Source: Bradyrhizobium cajani
Lineage (GTDB): Bacteria; Pseudomonadota; Alphaproteobacteria; Rhizobiales; Xanthobacteraceae
Assembly (NCBI RefSeq): GCF_009759665.1
Contig: NZ_WQNE01000005.1
Location: forward strand, 62,001 to 126,000
Length of the DNA stretch: 64,000 nucleotides
Direction of reading: 5' to 3'
In this document: positions 18,402 to 25,539 of the stretch, one piece after another
Numbering within the stretch: position 1 is the stretch's first letter
Layout: each line of letters opens with the position of its first letter
Notes under the pieces: generated by a model
Databases searched by the model: none
Told to the model about the DNA's origin: nothing
What the model saw: only the letters and a program-made list of their open reading frames with translations
Translations under genes and position numbers: made by a program

Positions 18402-18470
18402 GTAGCCCGGATGAGCGTAGCGATATCCGGGGAAAGTGGTCCCGCATGTCGCTGTGCTGATGCGGGCTAC
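18402..18470. repeat. GTAGCCCGGATG-type palindromic repeat, copy 1
   Basis: Outer arms are GTAGCCCG and CGGGCTAC, with inner ATGAGCGTAGCGATATCCGGG. The same element recurs at 19144 and, in a related form, at 21864. Confidence 0.8.
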
Positions 18471-18505
18471 GCGCCGGGACACACGGCGATGAGAGAGCCA
18501 ACCAC

Positions 18506-19132
18506 ATGATCGACCACGCCACACTCATCACCTACGTCCTCATCGTCCTCGGCTTCGTCTTCATTCCCGGGCCAGCGACCTTGCTCACCATGGCGCGCGC
18601 CGCGAGTTCGGGAACGAAGGTCGGCATCGCGACGGGCGCCGGGATCGCGGCTGGCGACGTGATCCACACCAGCATGGCAATCATCGGCCTCTCGGCGATC
18701 ATCGCCACCTCGGCGCTGTTGTTCAGCGTCATCAAGTATGCAGGCGCGGCCTATCTCATCTACCTCGGCATTCGCGCTCTTATGGAGAACGGCCCCGGCG
18801 AGTTGACGAAGTGCACGCCACCGATCAGCGCCGGCCGGGCATTCCGGCAGGCGATCCTGACCGAAGTGCTCAATCCCAAGACGGCGCTGTTCTTCCTCGC
18901 CTTCCTGCCGCAGTTCGTCCATCCCGAGCACGGCGCGACCGCGCTTCAGCTCGCCATCCTCGGCATCGTCTTCGTGCTGCTCGGGCTCGTCAGCACGATC
19001 GTGTTCGCCGTCGGCGCCGGCCGTCTCGGCAATTTGCTGCGCCGTCACCCGGCGGTCGTGAGGTGGCAAGGCAAGGTCGTCGGGGTCATCTACTGCGCAG
19101 TCGGCGTAAGGCTCGCCTTGCAGGAGCGCTGA
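18506..19132 (+). CDS. LysE/RhtB-family amino-acid exporter
   Basis: This 208-residue inner-membrane protein has six hydrophobic segments. The signature FIPGPATLLTMARAASSG and the loop GVGI-like KVGIATGAGIAAGD, then LNPKTALFFLAFLPQF, identify the RhtB branch. Members export amino acids such as homoserine, threonine or leucine. The substrate here is unknown. It is flanked on both sides by copies of the same palindromic repeat, so it appears to be a single-gene unit. Confidence 0.88.
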   Translation: MIDHATLITYVLIVLGFVFIPGPATLLTMARAASSGTKVGIATGAGIAAGDVIHTSMAIIGLSAIIATSALLFSVIKYAGAAYLIYLGIRALMENGPGELTKCTPPISAGRAFRQAILTEVLNPKTALFFLAFLPQFVHPEHGATALQLAILGIVFVLLGLVSTIVFAVGAGRLGNLLRRHPAVVRWQGKVVGVIYCAVGVRLALQER

Positions 19133-19143
19133 GGCGTGATCCC

Positions 19144-19212
19144 GTAGCCCGGATGAGCGCAGCGATATCCGGGAACGGTGGTCCCGCATGTCGCTTCGCT
19201 CATGCGGGCTAC
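19144..19212. repeat. GTAGCCCGGATG-type palindromic repeat, copy 2
   Basis: Nearly identical to the copy at 18402 (GTAGCCCGGATGAGCGCAGCG start, CATGCGGGCTAC end). The pair brackets the LysE-type gene. Confidence 0.8.
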
Positions 19213-19230
19213 AGATGTCCCCGCACGCCT

Positions 19231-19345
19231 CGTCATTGCGAGCCAAGCGAAGCAATCCAGAATGTTTCCGCGGCGGCAGTCTGGATTGCGTCGTCGCCAG
19301 TGCAAAATTGCTTCGCAATTTTGTCACGGGCTCCTCGCAATGACG
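19231..19345. repeat. CGTCATTGCGAG-type palindromic repeat, copy 1
   Basis: It begins CGTCATTGCGAGCCAAGCGA and ends CTCGCAATGACG, with inner CAATCCAGA/TCTGGATTG arms. An inner AAAATTGC/GCAATTTT hairpin is extra relative to the copy at 22612, so the element is a mosaic. It lies between convergent genes. Confidence 0.8.
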
Positions 19346-19355
19346 ACGAGACGCT

Positions 19356-20528
19356 CTACGCCTTCGCGCAATGTGCGATCAGCTTCTCGACAAACCCCGC
19401 GCACTTCTCCAGCTCCGCCATCTCGACGAACTCGTCCGGCGTATGCGCCTGCGCGATTCCGCCCGGTCCGATCACCACCGAGGGGACGCCGGCCATGCTG
19501 GCGAACAGGCTCGCCTCGGTGCCGAAGGCAACCTTGGCGTGGTCGTTGCGCCCCGCGAGGCTCTTGGCCAGCGTGACGATGGCGGCATCGGCAGCCGTGT
19601 CGAGCGCGGGATAGTCGAGGATCTCCTCGAAATCGATGCCGCACTCCGGATGCCTCGCCTTCATCGTTGGCTCGAGCTCGGCCTTGGCCCAGGCGACGAT
19701 CGCATCCGTCACCTCCCTGGACTCGGTGATGCCGATGCCGCGGCATTCGAAGTCGACCGTGCAGGTATCGGGCACGATGTTCAATGCGGCGCCGCCATGC
19801 ACGATGCTGGTGAGCAGCGTCGAGTGCGGCACGTCGTAGAGGCTGCCGCGCTCGGCCTCGCTTGCAAGCTTCACCGCACGGCGGCGGATCTCGACGATCA
19901 ACTCGGCCGCGTATTCGATCGCGTTGACGCCGTCGGGTGCGATCGACGAATGGCGGGCGAGGCCGCGAAAGGTCGCGCGCACGCCGTGCTTGCCCTTGTG
20001 GCCGATGATGACCTTCATTTCGGTCGGCTCGCCGATGAAGGCGCCGAGCGGCTTCACTTTCTTCTTCGCGACCTCACGGAGCATCGGCCGCACGCCGACG
20101 CAGCCGATCTCCTCGTCATAGGAGATCGCGAGATGAATTGGTGTCTTCAGCTTCGCCTCCAGCATCTCCGGCACCATCGCAAGGCACACCGCCACAAAGC
20201 CCTTCATGTCGGTGGTGCCGCGGCCGTAGAGCTTGCCGTCGCGCTCGACCAGCTTGAACGGATCGTGGCTCCAGTCCTGGCCGACGACGGGCACGACGTC
20301 GGTATGGCCCGACAGCACGAGACCGGGGTGATCCTCCGGCCCGATCGTGACCCAGAGCGAAGCCTTCTGCCCGGTCTCGTCGGTGATGCGCTCGCCCTTG
20401 ACGCCGAGGGCGGCGAGATAGCTTTCGATATGGGCGATCAGCGGCAGGTTGGTGCGGTCGCTGACAGTGTCGAAGCCGACGAGGTCGGCGAGCAGCTTGC
20501 GGATACGGTCGGGTCTTGAATTTGGCAT
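19356..20528 (-). CDS. argE: Acetylornithine deacetylase-like M20 peptidase
   Basis: This 390-residue zinc hydrolase of the ArgE/DapE/M20 family probably removes the acetyl group from N-acetylornithine. Metal-site segments are LSGHTDVVP, GRGTTDMKG, SYDEEIGC, GEPTEMK and, near the end, AQAHTPDEF. A lid domain with KGKHGVRATFRGLARHSS lies in the middle. The start was placed at the Met before PNSRPDRIRKLL. A longer frame adds 22 residues with no family resemblance. Other M20 deacylases cannot be excluded. Confidence 0.85.
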   Translation of the reverse strand: MPNSRPDRIRKLLADLVGFDTVSDRTNLPLIAHIESYLAALGVKGERITDETGQKASLWVTIGPEDHPGLVLSGHTDVVPVVGQDWSHDPFKLVERDGKLYGRGTTDMKGFVAVCLAMVPEMLEAKLKTPIHLAISYDEEIGCVGVRPMLREVAKKKVKPLGAFIGEPTEMKVIIGHKGKHGVRATFRGLARHSSIAPDGVNAIEYAAELIVEIRRRAVKLASEAERGSLYDVPHSTLLTSIVHGGAALNIVPDTCTVDFECRGIGITESREVTDAIVAWAKAELEPTMKARHPECGIDFEEILDYPALDTAADAAIVTLAKSLAGRNDHAKVAFGTEASLFASMAGVPSVVIGPGGIAQAHTPDEFVEMAELEKCAGFVEKLIAHCAKA

Positions 20529-20597
20529 GAGATCACGGAACAGAGGAGGTTTGCCGGCGGCGCCAGCATAGCAACAGCTTCTCCTGACGGGCAAATG

Positions 20598-21287
20598 TCA
20601 GCGTCTGGGCTTGCCCGCGACTTGGTCCACGGCAGCGAGATCGCGCGGCAAAATCTGCTTGAACAGCGCCAGAGACCGGCGGCTTTCGGATGGCGGCAGC
20701 ACGATCGCATGGCGCACCGCGGCTGCGATCAGCACCATCGTCAATTGTGAGAAGGAGGCGAGGGCGGCCGCCGGAACGTTCGGCGCAACGTGCTTCAACG
20801 CGTCGCTGAGCAGACCGGCGAGAAATGCGACGTCGTCCTCGTCGATCTTCTGCAAGCTTCGGTCGGCTTGCGTCGCCTGCCAGATGTGATGCGCCACGGG
20901 ATGCTCGCGGAACATCTGCTCATAGCCGTCGGTGATGCGGCACAGCGCGGCGTGCAGGTCGGGCAGATTCTTCATCGCAGCGAGGTCGCGCTGGACGCAG
21001 TCGCGTCCGATGGCATTGCAGCGCTCGGCCAGAGTCCCGATCACGGCGCTCTTGTCCGGAAAATATTGATAGAGCGAGCCGAAGGCGATGCCGGTGCGCT
21101 CGACGATATCGCTCATCCGGAAGGCCTCGCTGCCTTTTTCCGTCAGTATCTCGGCCGCTGCGGCCAGGATGCGGTCGAAGCGCTCCCGGCTCCGTTCCTG
21201 CGTCGGCACCAACGGCGTCCGCCGTCCGGCCGCCTGCGTCGCTTTGCCCGTCCTGTTCTTCTGTTCCGGCATCCTGGTTCCCGTCAT
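20598..21287 (-). CDS. TetR-family regulator divergent from the DUF1772 gene
   Basis: This 229-residue protein has a basic N-terminal arm, then the HTH (FRMSDIVERTGIAFGSLYQYF, about residues 56-76) and a helical ligand domain. It is transcribed away from the DUF1772 membrane protein. The 79-bp gap is AT-rich and carries repeated GTTATCG-like units. An in-frame Met five residues in is an equally plausible start. It probably represses itself and its neighbour. Confidence 0.85.
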   Translation of the reverse strand: MTGTRMPEQKNRTGKATQAAGRRTPLVPTQERSRERFDRILAAAAEILTEKGSEAFRMSDIVERTGIAFGSLYQYFPDKSAVIGTLAERCNAIGRDCVQRDLAAMKNLPDLHAALCRITDGYEQMFREHPVAHHIWQATQADRSLQKIDEDDVAFLAGLLSDALKHVAPNVPAAALASFSQLTMVLIAAAVRHAIVLPPSESRRSLALFKQILPRDLAAVDQVAGKPRR

Positions 21288-21309
21288 CAGCGCTTGACGT
21301 CAGGAATAA

Positions 21310-21355
21310 GAGAGTTTATCGCATTTATCAAATATGAGAAGTTATCGTATTTCGA
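21310..21355. promoter_or_regulatory. AT-rich divergent promoter with repeated TTATCGcATTT units
   Basis: GTTTATCGCATTT and GTTATCGTATTT are near-identical direct units in the gap between the TetR and DUF1772 genes. They are much richer in AT than the surroundings and suit overlapping promoters plus TetR binding sites. Confidence 0.4.
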
Positions 21356-21366
21356 GGAGGCGCGGC

Positions 21367-21849
21367 ATGCGGCAGGTTTTCACGACCGGGCTTCTGTGGT
21401 TTTCGGCGATCGGCTGCGGCCTCATCGCCGGAATCTATTTCGCCTTCTCGACCTTCATCATGACTGCGCTCGGTCGGCTCGATCAGGCCGCCGGCATCGC
21501 AGCGATGAACGCGATCAATGTCGACATCGTGCGCTCGCTGTTCATGCCGCTGTTCCTTGGCACGACGGTGGCGGGTGCGGCGCTGGTGGTGATCGGCGCG
21601 TTGCGCGTCAGCGAGCCGGGTGCAGTGAGCATGATCGCCGGTGGTGGTCTCTATGTCGTCGGCATGTTCGTGGTGACGATGGTGTTCAACGTCCCGCTCA
21701 ACAACGCACTCGCTGCGGTGCAGCCATCCGCTCCGGAGGCGGGCGCGGTGTGGGCAACGTATCTGAAGGACTGGGTGTTCTGGAATCATGTGCGGACGGC
21801 GGCGTCGGTCGTGGCGAGCGCGTTGTTTATTGCGGCGCTCGCCGTGTAG
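21367..21849 (+). CDS. DUF1772 (anthrone-oxygenase-like) membrane protein
   Basis: This 160-residue inner-membrane protein has four hydrophobic helices. LIAGIYFAFSTFIMTALGRL and the later NVPLNNALAAV and WVFWNHVRT are DUF1772 features. The name anthrone oxygenase comes from fungal relatives, and the bacterial function is not established. GAGGAGGCGCGG precedes the ATG. A start 33 bp upstream has no ribosome binding site. Regulation by the divergent TetR is likely. Confidence 0.82.
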   Translation: MRQVFTTGLLWFSAIGCGLIAGIYFAFSTFIMTALGRLDQAAGIAAMNAINVDIVRSLFMPLFLGTTVAGAALVVIGALRVSEPGAVSMIAGGGLYVVGMFVVTMVFNVPLNNALAAVQPSAPEAGAVWATYLKDWVFWNHVRTAASVVASALFIAALAV

Positions 21850-21863
21850 CCGCGGTTCGCCTC

Positions 21864-21948
21864 GTAGCCCGGATGGAGCGCAGCGAAATCCGGGGCCGCT
21901 GTGTCTGCCGGCGAGAACCCGGATTACGCTTCGCTCCATCCGGGCTAC
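21864..21948. repeat. GTAGCCCGGATGG-type palindromic repeat, copy 3
   Basis: Outer arms GTAGCCCGGATGGAGCG and CGCTCCATCCGGGCTAC with A/T variants enclose AATCCGGGG and ACCCGGATTACG. It is a longer-armed relative of the copies at 18402 and 19144, 15 bp after the DUF1772 stop. Confidence 0.8.
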
Positions 21949-22377
21949 AAGGTCTTCGCGCTACAACACCTTGCGTTGCCGTCGGGCAAAACACCCAAAT
22001 TGCAGGTCAACGCGCGCGATCGAAAATATTCCACTTTACCGAAATTCGGAAACGGCGTAGTTGTCGCCTCGCTCCGGCCCGAGGAAGAGGGGCGTATCGC
22101 GATCGTCACGAACGCGGGCCGGGCGGCGGTGGACGCTTGTTGCATCGGCGCGAACGGCTTCGCAGGGCGGGCAACCGTGAGCGAGGGCCTCGCGCATTCG
22201 ACCGGTGCGATCAGCGTACGGCCAAATCGTGTGGTCCTGGCGCCCGGGGTCTGTGCGCCAAGTGTTGCGGTGATACGTGCGGCCCGACCGGGTCCGCGCA
22301 TCAGCCATCCGCAAGGCGACGGGGGCAATAGTGCATCGCTCCCCGGGGAGAGCACGACATAAGCCGTTCCAACCACT

Positions 22378-22492
22378 GCGCAGGGAAGGCCGGGATGTCC
22401 TGGCTACACCTGTATGCCGCTGTGCAGATTTTCTGACTGCAACTTCGCACAGTGGACCGCGGGTGCCAGCGGGCTCCCGGCCTTCCCTGCGC
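22378..22492. ncRNA. Candidate structured RNA closed by an 18-bp perfect inverted repeat
   Basis: GCGCAGGGAAGGCCGGGA and its exact complement lie 79 bp apart, and inside them CTGTGC (22420) pairs with GCACAG (22447). The result is a long stem with an inner stem-loop, with no reading frame using it. I recall closely similar elements in several Bradyrhizobium genomes. Whether it belongs to one of the multicopy small-RNA families described in this lineage (BjrC-type) needs a covariance search. The transcribed strand is unknown. Confidence 0.5.
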
Positions 22493-22611
22493 CCTCTTTC
22501 ATTGGGGGTGAGGCTTCAAGTCAAAGCTCGGGCGAATGAGCCGCGAGGATGCAAATGTGTGTCTGCAATGAAGACGCGAAATGAAAGCGCGACGCCGTCA
22601 ACCACACACTC

Positions 22612-22692
22612 CGTCATTGCGAGCGCAGCGAAGCAATCCAGAAATGTATCCGCGGAGGGACTCTGGATTGCTTCGCTGCGCTCGCAATGACG
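22612..22692. repeat. CGTCATTGCGAG-type palindromic repeat, copy 2
   Basis: It begins CGTCATTGCGAGCGCAGCGA and ends GCTCGCAATGACG, with inner CAATCCAGA/TCTGGATTG arms. It is the shorter and more perfect relative of the copy at 19231. Confidence 0.8.
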
Positions 22693-22725
22693 GTGTTGAT
22701 GCAGCCGTGCGAGCTATCTCCGCGC

Positions 22726-22856
22726 TGTCGTCCCGGCGAACGCCGGGACCCATAACCCCAGGAAGTAGTTTGGCGAAGACTCGTTGTCAGGTACTCCGAT
22801 CGTTCCCGCTTGATAGATTCCGCGGTATGGGTCCCGGCGTTCGCCGGGACGACAAT
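22726..22856. repeat. TGTCGTCCCGGCGAACG-type paired hairpins
   Basis: TCCCGGCGAACGCCGGGA-like hairpins occur at both ends in opposite orientation (GGGACCCATA near 22748, TATGGGTCCC near 22826), forming a larger inverted repeat. It ends 39 bp before the stop of the SDR gene, so it may terminate that transcript. Confidence 0.75.
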
Positions 22857-22895
22857 GAGGGTGTGGCGGCGCTGAAGACAACGGCGCGAGCGTCG

Positions 22896-23681
22896 TTAAA
22901 CCGGCTGGCCCGTATACGGCATCGACGCGGTGAGACCGCCGTCCACCGGGAACGCCTGGCCGTTGACATACGAGGCTTCGTCGCTGGCCAGGAACAGCCC
23001 CATCGCCGCGAGCTCGTGCGGCTGGCCGGGGCGCTTGAGGGGATTGAGCTGGCCGATCTTGTCTTGGGTGCCGCGCTCCTTGGCGCGGTCGAAGATCGGC
23101 TTGGTCATGCCGGTTTCGATCAGGCCGGGGCAGACGGCATTGATGCGCACACCGGTGCCGGTGAGCGAATAGGCCGTGGTCTGCACCAGGCTGATCACGC
23201 CGGCCTTGCTTGCCGCATAGGGATGACCGCTCGCGCCGGCCTTGAGGCCCGCCACGGACGCCGTCAGCACGATCGCACCGGACTGCTGCTTGACCATGTG
23301 CGGCATCGCATACTTCACCGCGAGGAACGGCCCGATCAGATTGACGCGCAAGATCTCCTGCCAGTGCTCCACCGTCTGCTCGGCGAGCGGGACGAGGCCG
23401 CCGGAGACGCCGGCGTTGGCCCAGATCACGTCGAGCCGGCCGTGGGTCTTCACGGCCTTGTCGATCACGGCGATGACGTCCTTTTCGGAGCCCGCATCCG
23501 CGACCATGGCCTCCGCGACACCGCCGGCTTTCCTGATCTCCTCGACGGTCTCCTTCACTGCCTCGGTGCGATCGACGGCGATCAGCTTGGCGCCTTCCCT
23601 GGTGAACAGCAGCGCGGCCGCACGGCCGATCCCGCTGCCGGCGCCGGTGATGATGACGGATTTGCCTTGCAGGCGGCCCAT
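22896..23681 (-). CDS. SDR-family NAD(P)-dependent oxidoreductase
   Basis: This 261-residue classical short-chain dehydrogenase has cofactor motif TGAGSGIG (residues 12-19), NAG at 89-91, and catalytic Ser142, Tyr155 and Lys159 (YAASK). PGLIETGM and VNGQAFPVDGG are family-typical. The substrate is unknown. It starts at the Met preceded by AGGGAG, not at a longer upstream frame. It is divergent from the histidine phosphatase, with a 134-bp region carrying TTTCAAAC repeats. It may act on a 3-hydroxyacyl-CoA in the ACAD/kinase pathway. Confidence 0.88.
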   Translation of the reverse strand: MGRLQGKSVIITGAGSGIGRAAALLFTREGAKLIAVDRTEAVKETVEEIRKAGGVAEAMVADAGSEKDVIAVIDKAVKTHGRLDVIWANAGVSGGLVPLAEQTVEHWQEILRVNLIGPFLAVKYAMPHMVKQQSGAIVLTASVAGLKAGASGHPYAASKAGVISLVQTTAYSLTGTGVRINAVCPGLIETGMTKPIFDRAKERGTQDKIGQLNPLKRPGQPHELAAMGLFLASDEASYVNGQAFPVDGGLTASMPYTGQPV

Positions 23682-23725
23682 GCGTTTCTCCCTTTTTGCT
23701 CGCGCGCAGCGCTTGCCGCGCGACG

Positions 23726-23768
23726 GAATTTCAAACAGAATTTCAAACGGTAAAGTGTCTTGAGACAC
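23726..23768. promoter_or_regulatory. Divergent promoter with GAATTTCAAAC direct repeats and a GTGTCT-tg-AGACAC palindrome
   Basis: GAATTTCAAAC occurs twice exactly 12 bp apart (23726 and 23738), followed by a perfect 6+2+6 inverted repeat (23755-23768). Both lie between the divergent SDR and phosphatase genes. The TTCAAAC core also appears between the TetR and acyl-CoA dehydrogenase genes, hinting at shared control. Confidence 0.5.
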
Positions 23769-23815
23769 GTTCACTACTCACGTACAGCGACATCAAACGG
23801 GATGGAAGGGTTTCG

Positions 23816-24514
23816 ATGGCAGGCGCAGACAAGCCGAAGGTGATCACGACACGCTGGTGGTGGGTCCGTCATGCGCCGGTGCGCAATGATGGCGGCAACA
23901 TCTACGGCCAGAGCGATATCGCCTGCGACACCAGCGACACCTACGTGTTCAACGCTGTTGCCAAGGTGCTGCCACGCAAGGCGGTCTGGTATTCGAGCAA
24001 TTTGATGCGCACGCACCAGACCGCCGAAGCGATCTGGGCGGCCGGTTTCCCAAGGCCTGCATCGATGAAATGGGAAGCCGACCTCGCCGAGCAAAACCTC
24101 GGCCGCTGGCAGGGCATGAACCGTGCCGAGTTCGTCGCGAGCCGCCCCGTCGGCACCAGCTGGTTCGCCGACATCAACGAGCCCGCGCCCGGTGGCGAAA
24201 GCTTCATGGACCTCTACAACCGCACGCGCCGCACCATCGAGCGGATCAACGTCGAGGCGGCCGGGCAGGACATCATCGCAGTTGCGCATGGCGGCACCAT
24301 CAAGGCCGCGGTCGGCCTCGCGCTCGGCGATTTGCCGGAGCAGGGGCTCGGGTTCGATATCGACAATGTCTCGGTGACGCGGCTCGACCATTTCGCAAGC
24401 CCCGAGCGCACGGTCTGGCGGCTGCCGATGGTGAACCAGCAGCCGTGGATCGCCGACGATGCGCACGCGGCGATGCATCAGCCGGCGGGACCGGAAGTCA
24501 AGAAGCTCGCGTAG
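23816..24514 (+). CDS. Histidine phosphatase superfamily protein
   Basis: This 232-residue branch-1 histidine phosphatase has the phosphate-binding motif as RHAP (Arg18, His19) in place of RHG. The second catalytic histidine is His158 in VAHGGT, and the acid residue probably lies in EADLAEQNLGRWQG. The enzyme removes a phosphate from a small molecule or protein. The start has GGAAGGG upstream. It is followed after 70 bp by an SDR gene. Next to a kinase/dehydrogenase system it could hydrolyse a phosphorylated intermediate. That is inference. Confidence 0.87.
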   Translation: MAGADKPKVITTRWWWVRHAPVRNDGGNIYGQSDIACDTSDTYVFNAVAKVLPRKAVWYSSNLMRTHQTAEAIWAAGFPRPASMKWEADLAEQNLGRWQGMNRAEFVASRPVGTSWFADINEPAPGGESFMDLYNRTRRTIERINVEAAGQDIIAVAHGGTIKAAVGLALGDLPEQGLGFDIDNVSVTRLDHFASPERTVWRLPMVNQQPWIADDAHAAMHQPAGPEVKKLA

Positions 24515-24584
24515 AGCCGTTGCCCGCTCGCGGGGACGCGGCGTAAGCTTCGAGCCAAATCAAATCGCACTCTGGGAGAGAAAC

Positions 24585-25352
24585 ATGACCTTGTTCGACA
24601 TGAAGGGGAAAGTCGCCGTCATCACCGGCTCGACGCGCGGCATCGGCCTTGCGATCGCCGAGCGCATGGCCGAGCACGGCGCCAAGGTCGTGATCTCCTC
24701 GCGCAAGGCCGATGTCTGCGACGAAGTCGCCAAGGGCATCAACGGTAGGTTCGGCAAGGGCACCGCGGTCGCGATTGCCGCCAACATCTCCTCGAAGGAG
24801 AATCTGCAAAACCTCGTCGACGAGAGCAACCGCGCCTTCGGCAAGATCGACGTGCTGGTCTGCAACGCCGCATCGAATCCGTATTACGGTCCGCTCGCCG
24901 GCATCTCAGACGATCAGTTCCGAAAGATCCTCGACAACAATATCGTCGCCAACAACTGGCTGATCTCGATGGTGGTGCCGCAGATGATCGAGCGCAAGGA
25001 CGGCTCGATCATCATCGTCTCGTCGATCGGCGGCCTGAAGGGCTCGACCATTCTCGGCGCCTACGCGATATCGAAGGCCGCCGACATGCAGCTCGCGCGC
25101 AATTTGGCTTGCGAATACGGCAAGGACAATATCCGCGTGAACTGCATCGCGCCGGGCCTGATCAAGACCGATTTTGCCAAAGCGCTGTGGGACAACCCGG
25201 AGAACCTGAAGGCCTCGACCTCGCGCTCGCCGCTGCTCCGCATCGGCATCCCCGACGAGATCGCCGGCGCTGCGGTGTTCCTGGGCTCTGCGGCCGGCGA
25301 CTTCATGACCGGCCAGACCATGGTGATCGACGGCGGCGCGACGATCAGCTGA
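24585..25352 (+). CDS. SDR-family NAD(P)-dependent oxidoreductase
   Basis: This 255-residue short-chain dehydrogenase has TGSTRGIG (residues 14-21), a variant CNAAS in place of the usual NNAG (about 93-97), and catalytic Ser147, Tyr160 and Lys164. CIAPGLIKTDFAKALW and MTGQTMVIDGG are close to DHRS4-like and fatty-acyl SDRs. GGGAGAGAAAC precedes the ATG. It is probably co-transcribed with the phosphatase. Activity on a hydroxyacyl-CoA or keto compound fits the neighbours but is not shown by the sequence. Confidence 0.88.
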   Translation: MTLFDMKGKVAVITGSTRGIGLAIAERMAEHGAKVVISSRKADVCDEVAKGINGRFGKGTAVAIAANISSKENLQNLVDESNRAFGKIDVLVCNAASNPYYGPLAGISDDQFRKILDNNIVANNWLISMVVPQMIERKDGSIIIVSSIGGLKGSTILGAYAISKAADMQLARNLACEYGKDNIRVNCIAPGLIKTDFAKALWDNPENLKASTSRSPLLRIGIPDEIAGAAVFLGSAAGDFMTGQTMVIDGGATIS

Positions 25353-25392
25353 GGTGCGAGGGAAGGGGCACGCAAGCCCACTCCAACATCGG

Positions 25393-25498
25393 TGTCATCG
25401 CCCGCGAAAGCGGGCGATCCAGTACTCTGCGGCCGAAGTGGTGTGAACAAACTGCCGCCGCGGAGTACTGGATGCCCCGGTCAAGCCGGGGCATGACA
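25393..25498. repeat. TGTCATCGCCCGCGAAAGCGGGCGAT-type palindromic repeat
   Basis: Outer TGTCAT/ATGACA arms contain two hairpins (GCCCGCgaaaGCGGGC and GCCCCGgtcaagCCGGGGC) and inner ATCCAGTACTC/GAGTACTGGAT arms. It fills the gap between the convergent SDR and serine hydrolase genes and probably terminates both. Confidence 0.8.
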
Positions 25499-25539
25499 GT
25501 GAGAGTGTGGACGGGGCGTCGCGACTAGCGCGCCGCCCC

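Larger units (their letters stand above)
21850..22895. other. Gene-poor, repeat-rich stretch
   Basis: I see no supportable protein gene. In order it holds a GTAGCCCGGATGG repeat, an AT-rich segment near 22000-22050, a GC-rich block, a structured 115-nt inverted-repeat element, a CGTCATTGCGAG repeat and a pair of TCCCGGCGAACGCCGGGA hairpins. The block from about 21955 to 22560 looks like a composite element I recall from other Bradyrhizobium sequence. This is memory, not a search result. Confidence 0.6.

Noticed and set aside
22277..22690. Open frames across the repeat-rich kilobase
   Set aside because: They run through palindromic repeats and the structured element, so any peptide would be repeat-encoded.
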